NCBI RefSeq assembly: GCF_000938305.1 | Contig: NZ_JYMT01000021.1 | Span: 286,765-350,764 of the forward strand | Direction: 5' to 3' | DNA from: Bradyrhizobium sp. LTSP885 | GTDB taxonomy: Bacteria > Pseudomonadota > Alphaproteobacteria > Rhizobiales > Xanthobacteraceae | Length of the DNA stretch: 64,000 nucleotides | Part shown: piece after piece, positions 50,546 to 59,559 of the stretch | Numbering within the stretch: position 1 is the first letter of the stretch | Layout: the number at the start of each line of letters is the position of its first letter | Translations under genes and position numbers: made by a program | The notes under the pieces: model-generated | The model's input: only the letters and a program-made list of their open reading frames with translations | Told to the model about the DNA's origin: nothing | Databases searched by the model: none

Positions 50546-50809
50546 CTCCACGCAGGGCGGGAACCCGTGCGGGATGGCGCCCCTGCGGTTCCAAAAGCAT
50601 GGCGGCCATGTCTTGCGGGCACATCTTCACGTCACTTGCCACACGGTTTTTGCCGCGGCGGGGTAGCTGTCGGCTGACTACGAGTTCCCGCTGAACATTG
50701 CACCAACTGCGCGAGACACATCCGATGAAGTGTTTGCAACGAAGCGTTGGTTGACCGCCACAAATCAGCCGCACCCCAGCGGCAATCCCGCCACCATGAG
50801 GATAACCCG

Positions 50810-51805
50810 ATGACAGTGCAGTCGCCGGATATCATTGATTTCCGGTTCTCGACCGCGGATTGGGGCGAGCGCGACCGCTTGCCGATTTTCCGGGAGCAGA
50901 TCGGGCGGATGGTCGTGAAGCTCGATCCGGAGCCGCTGACCGACGACGCGTTCCATGCCGAAGCCAATGTGCGCGAGCTGCCTGGGCTCGGCATCGGATC
51001 CTGGGCATGCAGCAACCTGCGGATCGCAAGGCCGCGCGAACTGCTCGACGGCAATGACGACCTGATTCTGACGATCATCACCAGCGGCAACACGCGCGCG
51101 TCTCAGCGCGGCCGGGACATCGAGCTCAGCCCGGGTCAAGCCGTGCTGCAGTCGAGCGCGGAAGCCGCCAACATGGTCGTTCCGTCGTCGCCAAGCCGCT
51201 TCGCCGGCCTCCGGCTGCCTCGCAAGGCGCTCGCATCGCTCGTTCGCGATCCCGAAGACATGCTGATACGTCCGTTGCCGGCGAACACGGAAGCCATGCG
51301 GTTGCTTGCGTTCTATATCAGGGAGCTGGACGACGGCTACCAGCTTGCGACACCGGAGCTGGCTACTGCCGTCGCCACTCATCTGACCGACCTCGCGGCG
51401 CTGATCATCGGCGCGAACCGCGACGGCACGGTCGTTGCCGAGGACCGCGGGCTGGCGGCCGCGCGGCTCGCCGCGGTCAAGGCCGACATCAGCAAGAATC
51501 TCGGCTTCGAGCTGACACTTCCGGCCGTCGCGGCGCGCCTGAAGCTCACGCCGCGCCACGTCCAGAGGCTATTCGAACACGCCGGCTCGACGTTCTCGGA
51601 ATTCGTGCTTGGCCAGCGCCTGGCGCGCGCGCATCGCCTGCTGACCGATCCGCGCCGGATCGACAGCACCATCGGCACCATTGCGTTCGAATCCGGCTTC
51701 GGTGATCTGTCCTACTTCAACCGCACGTTCCGCCGCCATTACGGCGCGACGCCTTCGGAGATCCGCACAGCGCCGCGGAGCGCAGCGCGAGCGAACTTGC
51801 GCTGA
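50810..51805 (+). CDS. AraC-family regulator
   Basis: 331 residues from the ATG at 50810 (GAGGA upstream). The N-terminal part is a cupin-like AraC-binding domain (residues 20-190, DDLILTIITSGNTRASQRGRDIELSPGQAVLQSS). The C-terminal HTH pair is ELTLPAVAARLKLTPRHVQRLFEHAGSTFSEFVLGQRLARAHRLLTD and IGTIAFESGFGDLSYFNRTFRRHYGATPSEIR. The architecture is of the AraC/FeaR type that answers to an aromatic or amine compound. It is in the same direction as the BisC gene, 300 bases later, and may control an unlinked target. Confidence 0.88.
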   Translation: MTVQSPDIIDFRFSTADWGERDRLPIFREQIGRMVVKLDPEPLTDDAFHAEANVRELPGLGIGSWACSNLRIARPRELLDGNDDLILTIITSGNTRASQRGRDIELSPGQAVLQSSAEAANMVVPSSPSRFAGLRLPRKALASLVRDPEDMLIRPLPANTEAMRLLAFYIRELDDGYQLATPELATAVATHLTDLAALIIGANRDGTVVAEDRGLAAARLAAVKADISKNLGFELTLPAVAARLKLTPRHVQRLFEHAGSTFSEFVLGQRLARAHRLLTDPRRIDSTIGTIAFESGFGDLSYFNRTFRRHYGATPSEIRTAPRSAARANLR

Positions 51806-51923
51806 TCATTCGAAGCTTACGCGGCTCGGCGATAAAGCGATAATCGGTTTACCCGCGCCATGGGCGCCGTGTCACACGCCCGATCGGCTCGCGTCGCAGA
51901 CAACGTCGGTTCACATCGTGGAC

Positions 51924-52012
51924 CCATGTCGCATATGTCCAAGTCCCTGTCGCATGGGTCCGAGCCTCATACCTCCGAAGCGCTTAGAAGCCAGCTCCCG
52001 GGTGATCGTCCC
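51924..52012 (+). repeat. Intergenic repeat, copy 1
   Basis: CCATGTCGCATATGTCCAAG...CCTGTCGCATGGGTCCGAGCC...GGGTGATCGTCC. A diverged copy in the same direction lies at 54448-54538. It is part of the leader of the methyltransferase gene. Confidence 0.55.
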
Positions 52013-52078
52013 TGCATCCCGCTGGAGACCGAGTCACACGTGCGATCGGTTGCGCGTCGCAAAATCCCAGGACAACTC

Positions 52079-52687
52079 ATGGCTCCGCCTCGCTTGATCG
52101 CTCGCCATCTCGCTCACCCACGCGGCGTCTTCGGCCGTTTTGTTGGTGGCCTGATGAACCGGTACAATGGCCGGATGAATCGCTTTGCGCTGGAATTGCT
52201 CGGTGCCGGATCTTCGGATCGGGTGGTCGAGATCGGTTTTGGCGGCGGTGTCACGCTCGCCCCGTTACTCGAAAGTGCCGCCCACGTGACGGCGGTCGAT
52301 CGCTCACGGGACGTGGTGGAATGGGCGCGGGCCCGATTCCGAACCATGGTCGATGACGGTCGCGCCGAGTTCCGCGTCGGCGAGGTCGAGGCGTTGCCGC
52401 TCGAGAGCGAGCAGTTCCACAAGGCTTGTAGCGTCAACACGGTTTATTTCTGGAGGTCACTGCCGGAAGGCGCGAGGGAGATCAGGCGAGTCCTCCGCAA
52501 GGATGGCCTGCTTGCGCTCGGCTTCTTGCCGGGCGAGGCGATGGCGCGCCTTGGATATCCCGAGGATATCTTCAGCTTTCGCGCTGTCGACGACATCAGG
52601 AATGCCTTGAAACAAGCCGGATTCGGAGTTGTCGAGGTCCATCGTCCCGGGCCGGATACGGCATGGGTCGTGATTGTCGCGAAATAG
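52079..52687 (+). CDS. Class I SAM-dependent methyltransferase
   Basis: 202 residues from the ATG at 52079 (CAGGACAACTC before it). The Rossmann core is GSSDRVVEIGFGGGVTLAPLLESAAHVTAVDRS (motif I, IGFGGG, residues about 48-56), VEALPLESEQFHKACSVNTVYFWRSLPEG (motif II), and LALGFLPGEAMARLGYP. The substrate is not predictable. The longer frame to 51860 includes a repeat and was not used. No partner gene overlaps it. Confidence 0.82.
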   Translation: MAPPRLIARHLAHPRGVFGRFVGGLMNRYNGRMNRFALELLGAGSSDRVVEIGFGGGVTLAPLLESAAHVTAVDRSRDVVEWARARFRTMVDDGRAEFRVGEVEALPLESEQFHKACSVNTVYFWRSLPEGAREIRRVLRKDGLLALGFLPGEAMARLGYPEDIFSFRAVDDIRNALKQAGFGVVEVHRPGPDTAWVVIVAK

Positions 52688-52873
52688 AGCAGAGGCACCA
52701 TGCGGGAGAAAGATTACCGGGCAGCGAACCTGTTCGACCTTGCGCGTACCTATTGAAGAAGGATTGCGGTCATGTCTGCTTCCCGCATTCGATCGGGAAC
52801 AACGGCTCTCTGCATTCTGGCGTGCATAGCGTCGATTGCCGCGCAACGTTGGTGAGGAGGAGTGTTAGTGTTG

Positions 52874-53887
52874 ATGCCTCGGTTGACGAAACACGCTGTT
52901 CTGGTCCTGCTTGTCGGTTTGATGCCCTGGTGCGCGCGGGCGAACGATACCTCCGCCGCGCTGGAGACGGGTGGTCTTCGCTTCAAGCATGACGCCGATA
53001 TCGAGATGCGCGCCGAGGATCTCTTCATTTCGGAGAAGCAGGTCCGGATCGTCTACAAATTCTTCAACACGTCCGCGGCCGACAAGACCATCATGATCGC
53101 CTTCCCGATGCCCGACATCGTCGGAAAGGAAGGCGACGAGAATATCGGGATCCCGACCGATGATCCCGAGAACATCTTTGATTTCCACGTCACGGTCGAC
53201 GGCAAGGCAGTCTCGCCGCACCTCGAGCAGACCGCGCTGGCGAACGGCGTGGATCAGTCGGCTCGGTTGCGGAAGCTGGGAATTCCGCTGATGCCGATCA
53301 GGGGTCCCGCAGGTGAGCGCCTCGACCAGTTGCCGAAATCGAATTGGCCGGAACTGGTCAAGCTCGGCGTCGGTGCCATCGAGACTTACGGCACCGGCGG
53401 TCCGATGCAGGACCATCTGGTGCCGACCTGGACGTTGCGTTCAGCCTACACCTGGACGCAGACTTTTCCTGCCGGCCGGGAGATCACGTTCGAGCAGATT
53501 TATCGTCCGAGCGTCGGCGGCTCGGTCCAGACCATCATTGGCGCCGACAAATGGCGCGATTATCCGGACGCGCGGGGCTTTCTCGCCGCATATTGCGTCG
53601 ACGACGATTTGATCCGCACCATCGAGCGGGCGCGTGCGACGAGGCAGCTTCCCTATCCGCCCTTTAGCGAACGGTCGATCGCCTATGTGCTCTCGACCGG
53701 CGCCAATTGGGCGGCGCCGATCGGCGAGTTCCATCTGACCGTCGACAAGGGTGAGGCCACCAACCTTGTCAGTTTCTGCGCCGAAGGCGTGAAGAAGACC
53801 GGACCGACACGCTTCGAGGTCCGGCACGCGAACTTCACGCCGACGGGAGATCTGAAGATCGTCATCTTCGTTCCGAACCAGAATTAG
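52874..53887 (+). CDS. DUF4424 exported protein
   Basis: 337 residues from the ATG at 52874; a GTG at 52868 has better spacing to GAGGAGGAG (52852-52860). A signal peptide (TKHAVLVLLVGLMPWCARA) precedes NDTSAALETGGLRFKHDADIEMRAEDLFISEKQVRIVYKFFNTSAADKTIMIAFPMPDI, the defining block of DUF4424. The function of the family is unknown. The next gene follows only three bases later; the two are almost surely co-translated. Both products are exported, so they may form one envelope complex. Confidence 0.85.
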   Translation: MPRLTKHAVLVLLVGLMPWCARANDTSAALETGGLRFKHDADIEMRAEDLFISEKQVRIVYKFFNTSAADKTIMIAFPMPDIVGKEGDENIGIPTDDPENIFDFHVTVDGKAVSPHLEQTALANGVDQSARLRKLGIPLMPIRGPAGERLDQLPKSNWPELVKLGVGAIETYGTGGPMQDHLVPTWTLRSAYTWTQTFPAGREITFEQIYRPSVGGSVQTIIGADKWRDYPDARGFLAAYCVDDDLIRTIERARATRQLPYPPFSERSIAYVLSTGANWAAPIGEFHLTVDKGEATNLVSFCAEGVKKTGPTRFEVRHANFTPTGDLKIVIFVPNQN

Positions 53888-53890
53888 CGC

Positions 53891-54412
53891 ATGGAGGCGG
53901 TTTTGAAGCGATCCTGGACGATTGCCTTGCGCGGGATGGTGCTTGTTCTGTGTGTCGGCGGGTTTGCCGCCCGGTCGGCGGCACAATCCACCGATCCGCA
54001 TCATCCGACGGTGCTCGGCTTGGGCGTCAATCGTGCTGACATCACTAACGATGTCCCCGGCCAGTACTACACGTTCATGGCAGGGCCGGGCCATGTCGAT
54101 GTCGAACTCGCCTTCAAGGAGATGGGGCTGTTCGGCAATCCGATGCGACAGCACATCAACTTCGACTTCTGGAACGCGGACGGCGTTCACTTGTCCCATA
54201 TCGAGGTTGTGTCCGAAGGTGATTTTGGTCGCCGGCACACCGACGCGGATCTGCCGACGCAGCAGAGGATCAATCTGGCCGTTACGACGCAATGGGGAGC
54301 CATCAAGGTCGGCGGCTATTACGAGGTCGAGCTGAAAGGCGCCGTCGAGCCGGGGGCACCGGTCGGAGCCGACGTCAAGCCGGAGCAGTCCCAGCCATTG
54401 ACGCGGCCGTAA
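53891..54412 (+). CDS. Exported partner of the DUF4424 protein
   Basis: 173 residues. A signal peptide (TIALRGMVLVLCVGGFAARSAAQ) is followed by a compact beta-rich domain (YYTFMAGPGHVDVELAFKEMGLFGNPMRQHINFDFWNADGVHLSHIEVVSEGDFGRRHTDADL) that resembles a carbohydrate-binding or PPC-like beta sandwich. The tail is proline-rich. It starts three bases after the DUF4424 stop, so translation is likely coupled. Confidence 0.7.
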   Translation: MEAVLKRSWTIALRGMVLVLCVGGFAARSAAQSTDPHHPTVLGLGVNRADITNDVPGQYYTFMAGPGHVDVELAFKEMGLFGNPMRQHINFDFWNADGVHLSHIEVVSEGDFGRRHTDADLPTQQRINLAVTTQWGAIKVGGYYEVELKGAVEPGAPVGADVKPEQSQPLTRP

Positions 54413-54447
54413 TCGCGCACGCGCGATTGCACGGACTCAAATCGTCG

Positions 54448-54538
54448 GCATATGTCGCATTTGTCCAATTCACTGTCGCCTCAGTCCGAGCCTCGCATCC
54501 GCGACGCGCCTAAAAGGCGGCCGCCGGATGATCGTGCC
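54448..54538 (+). repeat. Intergenic repeat, copy 2
   Basis: ATATGTCGCATTTGTCCAAT...CACTGTCGCCTCAGTCCGAGCC...GGATGATCGTGCC, in the same direction as copy 1 (51924-52012). Both precede a gene by 60-70 bases. Confidence 0.55.
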
Positions 54539-54600
54539 GTTCGGAACGAGTCACCGGTCGCCACGCATTGAGGCGGTCGAGACCCTTCAAGGAGAACAGG

Positions 54601-55719
54601 ATGACGTTTTCGCTGCAACGATACTTTCTCGTGTTTGGCATGAGCCTCGCGCTATCAGGCGCGGCTCTCGCCGAGGATATCAGTGTTGCCGTGGTCGGAC
54701 CGATGACCGGTTCGGAGGCGAGCTTCGGTCAGCAGTTCAAGAACGGCGCCGAATTGGCCGTGGCCGAGATCAACGCGAAGGGTGGCTTGCTCGGCCAGAA
54801 GCTGAGGCTGGAAATTGGCGATGACGCGTGCGATCCGAAGCAGGCGGTGTCGGTCGCGCAGAAAATGGCAGGCATGAAGATTCCCTTCGTGGCCGGACAC
54901 TTTTGTTCGTCGGCGTCGATTCCCGCCTCCGACGCCTATGCCGAGGGCAACGTGCTGCAGATCACCCCAGGCTCGACCAATCCGCAATTCACCGAACGCG
55001 GGTTGTGGAACACGTTCCGGGTCTGCGGCCGGGATGATCAGCAGGGCATGGTCGCAGCCGCCTACATCATCAAGAACTACAGGACCAAGAACGTCGCTGT
55101 GATCCACGACAAGACGACCTACGGCAAAGGCCTCGCCGACGAGACCCGCAGCGCCATCAACGCGGCGGGCGTGAAGGAGAAGCTCTATGAAGCCTACAAC
55201 AAGGGCGACAAGGACTTCACCGCGCTGGTGTCCAGGTTCAAGAAGGAACAGATCGATCTGGTCTATGTCGGCGGCTACTACGCCGAGTCCGCATTGATCC
55301 TGCGGCAGATGCGCGACCAGGGGGTCAATGCCGTGCTGATGGGCGGCGATGCCTTGGTCGACAAGCAGTTCGCGGCGATATCAGGTCCGCTCGCCGAGGG
55401 CTCGCTATTCACCTTTGCGCCTGATCCGCGCAAGAAGGTGGCCGCGGCGGCGATCATCAAGAAGTTCAAGGACAAGGGCATCGATCCCGACGGCTACACG
55501 CTCTACAGCTATGCCGCGTTCCAGATCTGGAGCGAGGCGGTCGCCCGCGCCAAGACCACGGACGCCAGGAAGGTCGCAGCGACGATCAAGGCCGGAAACT
55601 GGGACACCGTGCTCGGCAACATCACCTACACGCCGAAGGGCGACATCACCCTCATCGACTACGTCGTGTACCGGCGGGACAAGGACGGCAACTACGCGGA
55701 GCTGCCGGCAAGCCAGTAA
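54601..55719 (+). CDS. livK: Branched-chain amino-acid-type binding protein (LivK-like)
   Basis: 372 residues from the ATG at 54601 (AAGGAGAAC upstream). A signal peptide (RYFLVFGMSLALSGAALAED) is followed by ISVAVVGPMTGSEASFGQQFKNGAELAVAEINAKGGLLGQKLRLEIGDDACDPKQAVSVAQKMA, the classic start of Leu/Ile/Val-binding proteins. GHFCSSASIPASDAYAEGNVLQITPGSTNP has the ligand-binding Ser/Thr and disulfide Cys. It delivers a branched-chain amino acid or related compound to an ABC importer that is not in the window. Rhizobia keep many such orphans. Confidence 0.9.
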   Translation: MTFSLQRYFLVFGMSLALSGAALAEDISVAVVGPMTGSEASFGQQFKNGAELAVAEINAKGGLLGQKLRLEIGDDACDPKQAVSVAQKMAGMKIPFVAGHFCSSASIPASDAYAEGNVLQITPGSTNPQFTERGLWNTFRVCGRDDQQGMVAAAYIIKNYRTKNVAVIHDKTTYGKGLADETRSAINAAGVKEKLYEAYNKGDKDFTALVSRFKKEQIDLVYVGGYYAESALILRQMRDQGVNAVLMGGDALVDKQFAAISGPLAEGSLFTFAPDPRKKVAAAAIIKKFKDKGIDPDGYTLYSYAAFQIWSEAVARAKTTDARKVAATIKAGNWDTVLGNITYTPKGDITLIDYVVYRRDKDGNYAELPASQ

Positions 55720-55788
55720 TCGCACGCCGCGGCATCGGTCCTCCTCCCTGACCGTTACAGCGGCTGCCCGGGCGCGGCCGCGCCGGCT

Positions 55789-55833
55789 CACAGCGCCAAC
55801 GACCTCTTCCAGCCCCGAGGTGTTGGCGCTGTG
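55789..55833. terminator. Long inverted repeat downstream of livK
   Basis: CACAGCGCCAAC (55789-55800) and GTTGGCGCTGTG (55822-55833) are perfect arms around 21 bases. No U-run follows. It may end livK transcription or stabilise the mRNA. Confidence 0.5.
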
Positions 55834-55872
55834 GTGCCCGTCGCGTGAGGCAACCGGACCACCGTTTCAACG

Positions 55873-56910
55873 ATGACCAGCAACCAACCGGATAGCCCGA
55901 TGATCTCGAATCGACGCAAATTCGTTCACACTGCCGCATCGCTTGCCGCCGCAGCGGTGCTGGCTTTCACCGCGCAACGAGCTGCTGCGGCGGACAAGGC
56001 CGGCTGCCGCGATTTCGATGGCATGATGCGCTTCCAGAATTCCGCGATCGCGCTGTGCGATTCGAGGAATTTTGCCGAGGACACGCTGCCGACCGGCAAG
56101 ATCACCGGTTTCGATTCCCACACCAACGAGGCCGAGATCGAGGCGAAGCAGGACCTCGAGGGCCGGCTCACGCAATTGCTCTATACGGTCCCGAAAGGTG
56201 CGTCCACGGCGGAGGTGTTCCGCAGCTACAAGGACTATCTGCCGTCGGCCGGCTATCGCGTGCTCTATGAGGCGAAGGGCCCCGCCTTCGGCGTGTCGCA
56301 GGGCAGCTTCTTCGAGAGTATGGGGCCGGGCGGCCAGATCGTGGGCTACAGCGCCGACCAGTCGCGTTATCTCGCCGCGGTGAAGGAAGACGGCGCAGCG
56401 AAGACCTACATCGCGCTTTACATCGTGGAATACGACGATGGCTACAACCCGGCGGTCACGGTCGAGAAGGGCCAGGTCGTGGTGCGGCTAGATGCAATTC
56501 AGACCGGTGAGCTGAAGAACGGCATGGTCCCGGTCTCGGCCACTGAAATCGCAAAGCGGCTGGAGACGTCAGGCCAGGTGATCCTGTCCGGCATCCTGTT
56601 TGATTTCAACAAGTCGCAGCTGAAGCCGGACTCGCGGCCCGCGCTCGACGAGATCGCGGCCTTCCTGAAGCAGGATCCCGCGCGCAAGGTTTATCTCGTC
56701 GGTCATACCGACAATGTCGGCGGATTCGATTCCAACATGCAGTTGTCGCAGGCGCGCGCCGACGCCGTGGCGGCCGATCTCGTCACGACCTACGGGATCA
56801 ACGCAGCGCGGCTGAAGGGCCATGGCGCCGGTCCGCTCGCGCCGATCGCCAGCAATGTCACCGACGAGGGCCGCGCCAAGAATCGCCGCGTCGAGCTGAT
56901 CCCGCAATAG
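55873..56910 (+). CDS. Exported OmpA-like protein with DUF4892-like N-terminus
   Basis: 345 residues; the ATG at 55900 (MISNRRKFVHTAASLAAAAVLAF) is a reasonable alternative as it begins the Tat-like signal. The N-terminal domain of about 190 residues has GKITGFDSHTNEAEIEAKQDLEGRLTQLLYTVPKGASTAEVFRSYKDYL and resembles DUF4892. The C-terminal OmpA domain is complete: ILFDFNKSQLKPDSRPALDEIAAFLKQDP, VGHTDNVGGFDSNMQLSQARADAVAADL and GHGAGPLAPIASNVTDEGRAKNRRVEL. It binds peptidoglycan and anchors the N-terminal domain in the envelope. Confidence 0.85.
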   Translation: MTSNQPDSPMISNRRKFVHTAASLAAAAVLAFTAQRAAAADKAGCRDFDGMMRFQNSAIALCDSRNFAEDTLPTGKITGFDSHTNEAEIEAKQDLEGRLTQLLYTVPKGASTAEVFRSYKDYLPSAGYRVLYEAKGPAFGVSQGSFFESMGPGGQIVGYSADQSRYLAAVKEDGAAKTYIALYIVEYDDGYNPAVTVEKGQVVVRLDAIQTGELKNGMVPVSATEIAKRLETSGQVILSGILFDFNKSQLKPDSRPALDEIAAFLKQDPARKVYLVGHTDNVGGFDSNMQLSQARADAVAADLVTTYGINAARLKGHGAGPLAPIASNVTDEGRAKNRRVELIPQ

Positions 56911-56953
56911 GTTTGTGTCGGTCCCGATCGGTCAGGCAACGAAAGAGAAGGCA

Positions 56954-57991
56954 ATGTCTCAGATGAGTGTGGCCAATGACGGCGGCGGACGCGGCAATGG
57001 CTCGGCCGAGTGGCGCGCCGGGAACCAATCCCAGGGACCATCTCATGCATATCCGTTGCTCGTCCGCGATCATGGACTGGCGACGGCGCTGAGGCTGCTG
57101 GTGGAGACCTTGCCCTATGCGCTTGCGCGATGGGGCGTCCTGCTGGCGTTCGCGGTCGCGTGCGTCGTCTGGATCGGGATCGGCGTCGGGGGCGCGGTCT
57201 GGCTTGGTGCGCACGTCGCCACGATGTTCGGCGTCTGCTGGTTGCTTGGCGTTCTCCTCGCCGGCGGATGGATCTGGGGAGCCATCCTGCGCTATGTGCT
57301 GCACATGATCGCCTGCGGCCATGTTGCCGTGCTGACGGAGTTGATCACGCGAGGCCGCATTGGTGACGGCAATGAGGGGCAGTTCGCCTATGGTCGCCGA
57401 ATTGTCATGGCCAGGTTCGGCGAGGTTGCGGCGCTGTTCGGGATCAGCGTGCTTGTTCGCGGTGTCCTGAGAGCCTTTCACAATGGTCTGGATACGCTCG
57501 GCGAATGGCTGCCGACCCCGGGCGTCAGCACCATTGTCGGTCTGGTCAACACCATTCTGTCCGCGGCGACGCGCTATCTGGACAAGGTGGTGTTGTCCTA
57601 TGACTTGGCGCGCGGCGGCGACGATCCCCGGCGAAATGTTCAGGACGGCCTGGTCTATTACTGCCAGAACGCCAAGCCGATTCTGACAACATCGATCTGG
57701 ATGGTTGTCGTCGAGCGGAGCTTGAGCATCCTGCTGTGCCTGCTGTTGCTGGTCCCCGCCGGCTTTCTGACGATGGTGTTGCCGGACCCGATCCGGGACT
57801 ACGGCGCAGTGGTCACCATTCTGGTTGCGGCCCTGCTGGCGATGACATTGCGCTCGGCGTTCATCCAGCCGCTGTTCCTGATCTGCATCATGATCCGGTT
57901 TCATGCGCTGGTCCACGATCAGCCGATCAACGCAACCTGGGTCGGCTATCTCGACGGTCTTACGGACAAGTTCAGGAAGATCACGCCCTGA
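56954..57991 (+). CDS. Unknown polytopic membrane protein
   Basis: 345 residues from the ATG at 56954 (GAGAAGG before it). A polar head of about 40 residues precedes six or seven membrane segments (for example WGVLLAFAVACVVWIGIGVGGAVWL and SLSILLCLLLLVPAGFLTMVL). A large soluble loop lies between (RGGDDPRRNVQDGLVYYCQNAKPILTTS). No family is recognised. Its stop overlaps a possible start of the following methyltransferase (TGATG at 57989-57993), so the two could be coupled. Confidence 0.72.
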   Translation: MSQMSVANDGGGRGNGSAEWRAGNQSQGPSHAYPLLVRDHGLATALRLLVETLPYALARWGVLLAFAVACVVWIGIGVGGAVWLGAHVATMFGVCWLLGVLLAGGWIWGAILRYVLHMIACGHVAVLTELITRGRIGDGNEGQFAYGRRIVMARFGEVAALFGISVLVRGVLRAFHNGLDTLGEWLPTPGVSTIVGLVNTILSAATRYLDKVVLSYDLARGGDDPRRNVQDGLVYYCQNAKPILTTSIWMVVVERSLSILLCLLLLVPAGFLTMVLPDPIRDYGAVVTILVAALLAMTLRSAFIQPLFLICIMIRFHALVHDQPINATWVGYLDGLTDKFRKITP

Positions 57992-58023
57992 TGTGGTGGG
58001 TGAAACGAAGGTGGAGTGCATCG

Positions 58024-58863
58024 ATGCAAGACACGTCCGGGTACGATCCGAACTACGTGATGGGCCGCTCCACCGCGGAGACCGACAGGCTCAAGCGACA
58101 GTCGCAGCTCTACGATGCTTCGACATGGCAACTCCTCAAGGACGCCGGACTCTCTGATGGCATGAAGGTCCTCGACATCGGAAGCGGCGCCGGGAACGTG
58201 TCCTTCATTGCGGCAAGCCTGGTCGGCGGACGCGGCCGGGTCGTTGGCGTCGACAGCAATCCCGTCATCGTCGCGGAGGCCACGAGCGCTGCTCGCTCGC
58301 TGGGCCTCAGTCAGGTTTCATTCCGCGTCGGCGACATCAACGCGATGGAGCTGGAACGGGATTTCGATGCGATCGTCGGCCGGCTCGTTCTGATCTATCT
58401 GCCGGATCCCTCGGCCATGGTTCGACAATTGCTCGACCACCTCAAGCCGGGTGGTATCGTGGCGTTTCAGGACCTCGACTGGGGCGACGGTCCAATCGCC
58501 GTTCCGCCGTCCCCGTTGCTGTCGCAGGCGTGGGGCTACGTGAAGGAGATGTTTCAGCGGGCGGGTCTGAACAATCGAATGGGATTGTCCCTGCACGGCG
58601 TTTTTGCCTCGGCCGGTCTTCGCGAGCCACGCATGAGCCTGTTTGCCCCGGCGGGTGGAGGCGCTGACTTCGATGGCTACGACTATATGGCGAGTGGATT
58701 GCGCAGCAATTTGCCTCACATCGTCAAGCTTGGCGTCGCAACCGAAGAGGACGTTGCCATCGACAGCTTTGCCGAGCGGCTGCGCGCGGAAGTCGTCGCA
58801 TCAAAGGGCGCGTTTGCACTTCCGACCTTTGTCGGAGCCTGGTCGCGAAAGGCTTCTGTTTGA
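58024..58863 (+). CDS. SAM-dependent methyltransferase (UbiE-like)
   Basis: 279 residues from the ATG at 58024 with GGTGGAG upstream; an ATG at 57991 overlaps the previous stop. Motif I is GMKVLDIGSGAGNVSFIAASLVG (about 57-70). Next come VVGVDSNPVIVAEATSAA and GRLVLIYLPDPSAMVRQLLDHLKPGGIVAFQDLDWG. The C-terminal third (FASAGLREPRMSLFAPAGGGADFDGYDYM) probably forms the substrate lid. The substrate is unknown. It follows the membrane protein gene directly. Confidence 0.83.
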   Translation: MQDTSGYDPNYVMGRSTAETDRLKRQSQLYDASTWQLLKDAGLSDGMKVLDIGSGAGNVSFIAASLVGGRGRVVGVDSNPVIVAEATSAARSLGLSQVSFRVGDINAMELERDFDAIVGRLVLIYLPDPSAMVRQLLDHLKPGGIVAFQDLDWGDGPIAVPPSPLLSQAWGYVKEMFQRAGLNNRMGLSLHGVFASAGLREPRMSLFAPAGGGADFDGYDYMASGLRSNLPHIVKLGVATEEDVAIDSFAERLRAEVVASKGAFALPTFVGAWSRKASV

Positions 58864-58880
58864 ACGTGCGGTGACGAAGA

Positions 58881-59435
58881 TCAAGGACCGGTTTGAGCGG
58901 AGCTCTCGACGCCGCGGCCGGGCGACGGCACCTCGTAGCCGCGCAAACGGCCGATCATCGCCAAAATTGCCAGCACGGGGTGGAGCAGCCATTGCGGGCC
59001 GGCGAGGCGGAACACATCTCGGTAGGCCGTCAAATAGATGCCCATCACGAGCAACGGCGGCATTCCATCGCGATTTACGCGTCCCTCGCGCTGCAGCCGG
59101 TCGAGCGCAGTGAACCACTCGTGGGTTCGCCCGGCAGGCGTTGTCGTCCAGATGGCGCGCACGGGCTCGTCGCCCACGCTCCACATTTTATGGGGCGTGC
59201 CCCGTGGGATCACGAATATCGCCCCGGGACCGAGCTCGCGCACCTCGCCGTCGACGTCGACGCGGAACTGTCCCGCCATAATCTCGAAGCGCTCGTCCTG
59301 CCCGGGGTGCAGATGCGCCGGCGGCGGTCGTCCGCCCGGGGTGTACACCGCTTCGACCACGAGCTGGCCGGGACTGTGCTCGCGGACCGTGACTGACTCG
59401 TGCGGGGTGAGCTTAAGTGATTGAGATGTTGTCAT
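58881..59435 (-). CDS. Cupin-domain protein
   Basis: 184 residues from the ATG at 59435. The cupin motifs are complete: PPPAHLHPGQDERFEIMAGQFRVDVDG (motif 1, with two His and a Glu for the metal) and GPGAIFVIPRGTPHKMWSVGDEPVRAIW (motif 2). A C-terminal part with a hydrophobic helix (PQWLLHPVLAILAMIGRLRGY) is attached. It is divergent from the MarR gene at 59560, which is its likely regulator. The function could be a dioxygenase or an epimerase-like protein. Confidence 0.82.
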   Translation of the reverse strand: MTTSQSLKLTPHESVTVREHSPGQLVVEAVYTPGGRPPPAHLHPGQDERFEIMAGQFRVDVDGEVRELGPGAIFVIPRGTPHKMWSVGDEPVRAIWTTTPAGRTHEWFTALDRLQREGRVNRDGMPPLLVMGIYLTAYRDVFRLAGPQWLLHPVLAILAMIGRLRGYEVPSPGRGVESSAQTGP

Positions 59436-59453
59436 TCTTTTAGCTCTACTGAG

Positions 59454-59498
59454 AGTAATCTGCAAAAAAGTAGCTTTGTAAAAAGTAATTCATTGCAC
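59454..59498. promoter_or_regulatory. 15-bp direct repeats between cupin and MarR genes
   Basis: AGTA occurs at 59454, 59469 and 59484, exactly 15 bases apart (AGTAATCTGCAAAAA, AGTAGCTTTGTAAAA, AGTAATTCATTGCAC). The region is very AT-rich. It may be the MarR binding zone and the promoter of the divergent cupin gene. Confidence 0.4.
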
Positions 59499-59559
59499 GG
59501 GTTTATTGCGGTATTTGTGTGGCGCCATTCACTTCGAGGGAGTTCGAGCCGGTGCCGCG

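Noticed and set aside
55652..55939. Minus-strand frame with GGGAGGAGG-like SD at the end of livK
   Set aside because: Antisense to the livK end; the Arg/Pro-rich product has no features and the SD match is likely chance.
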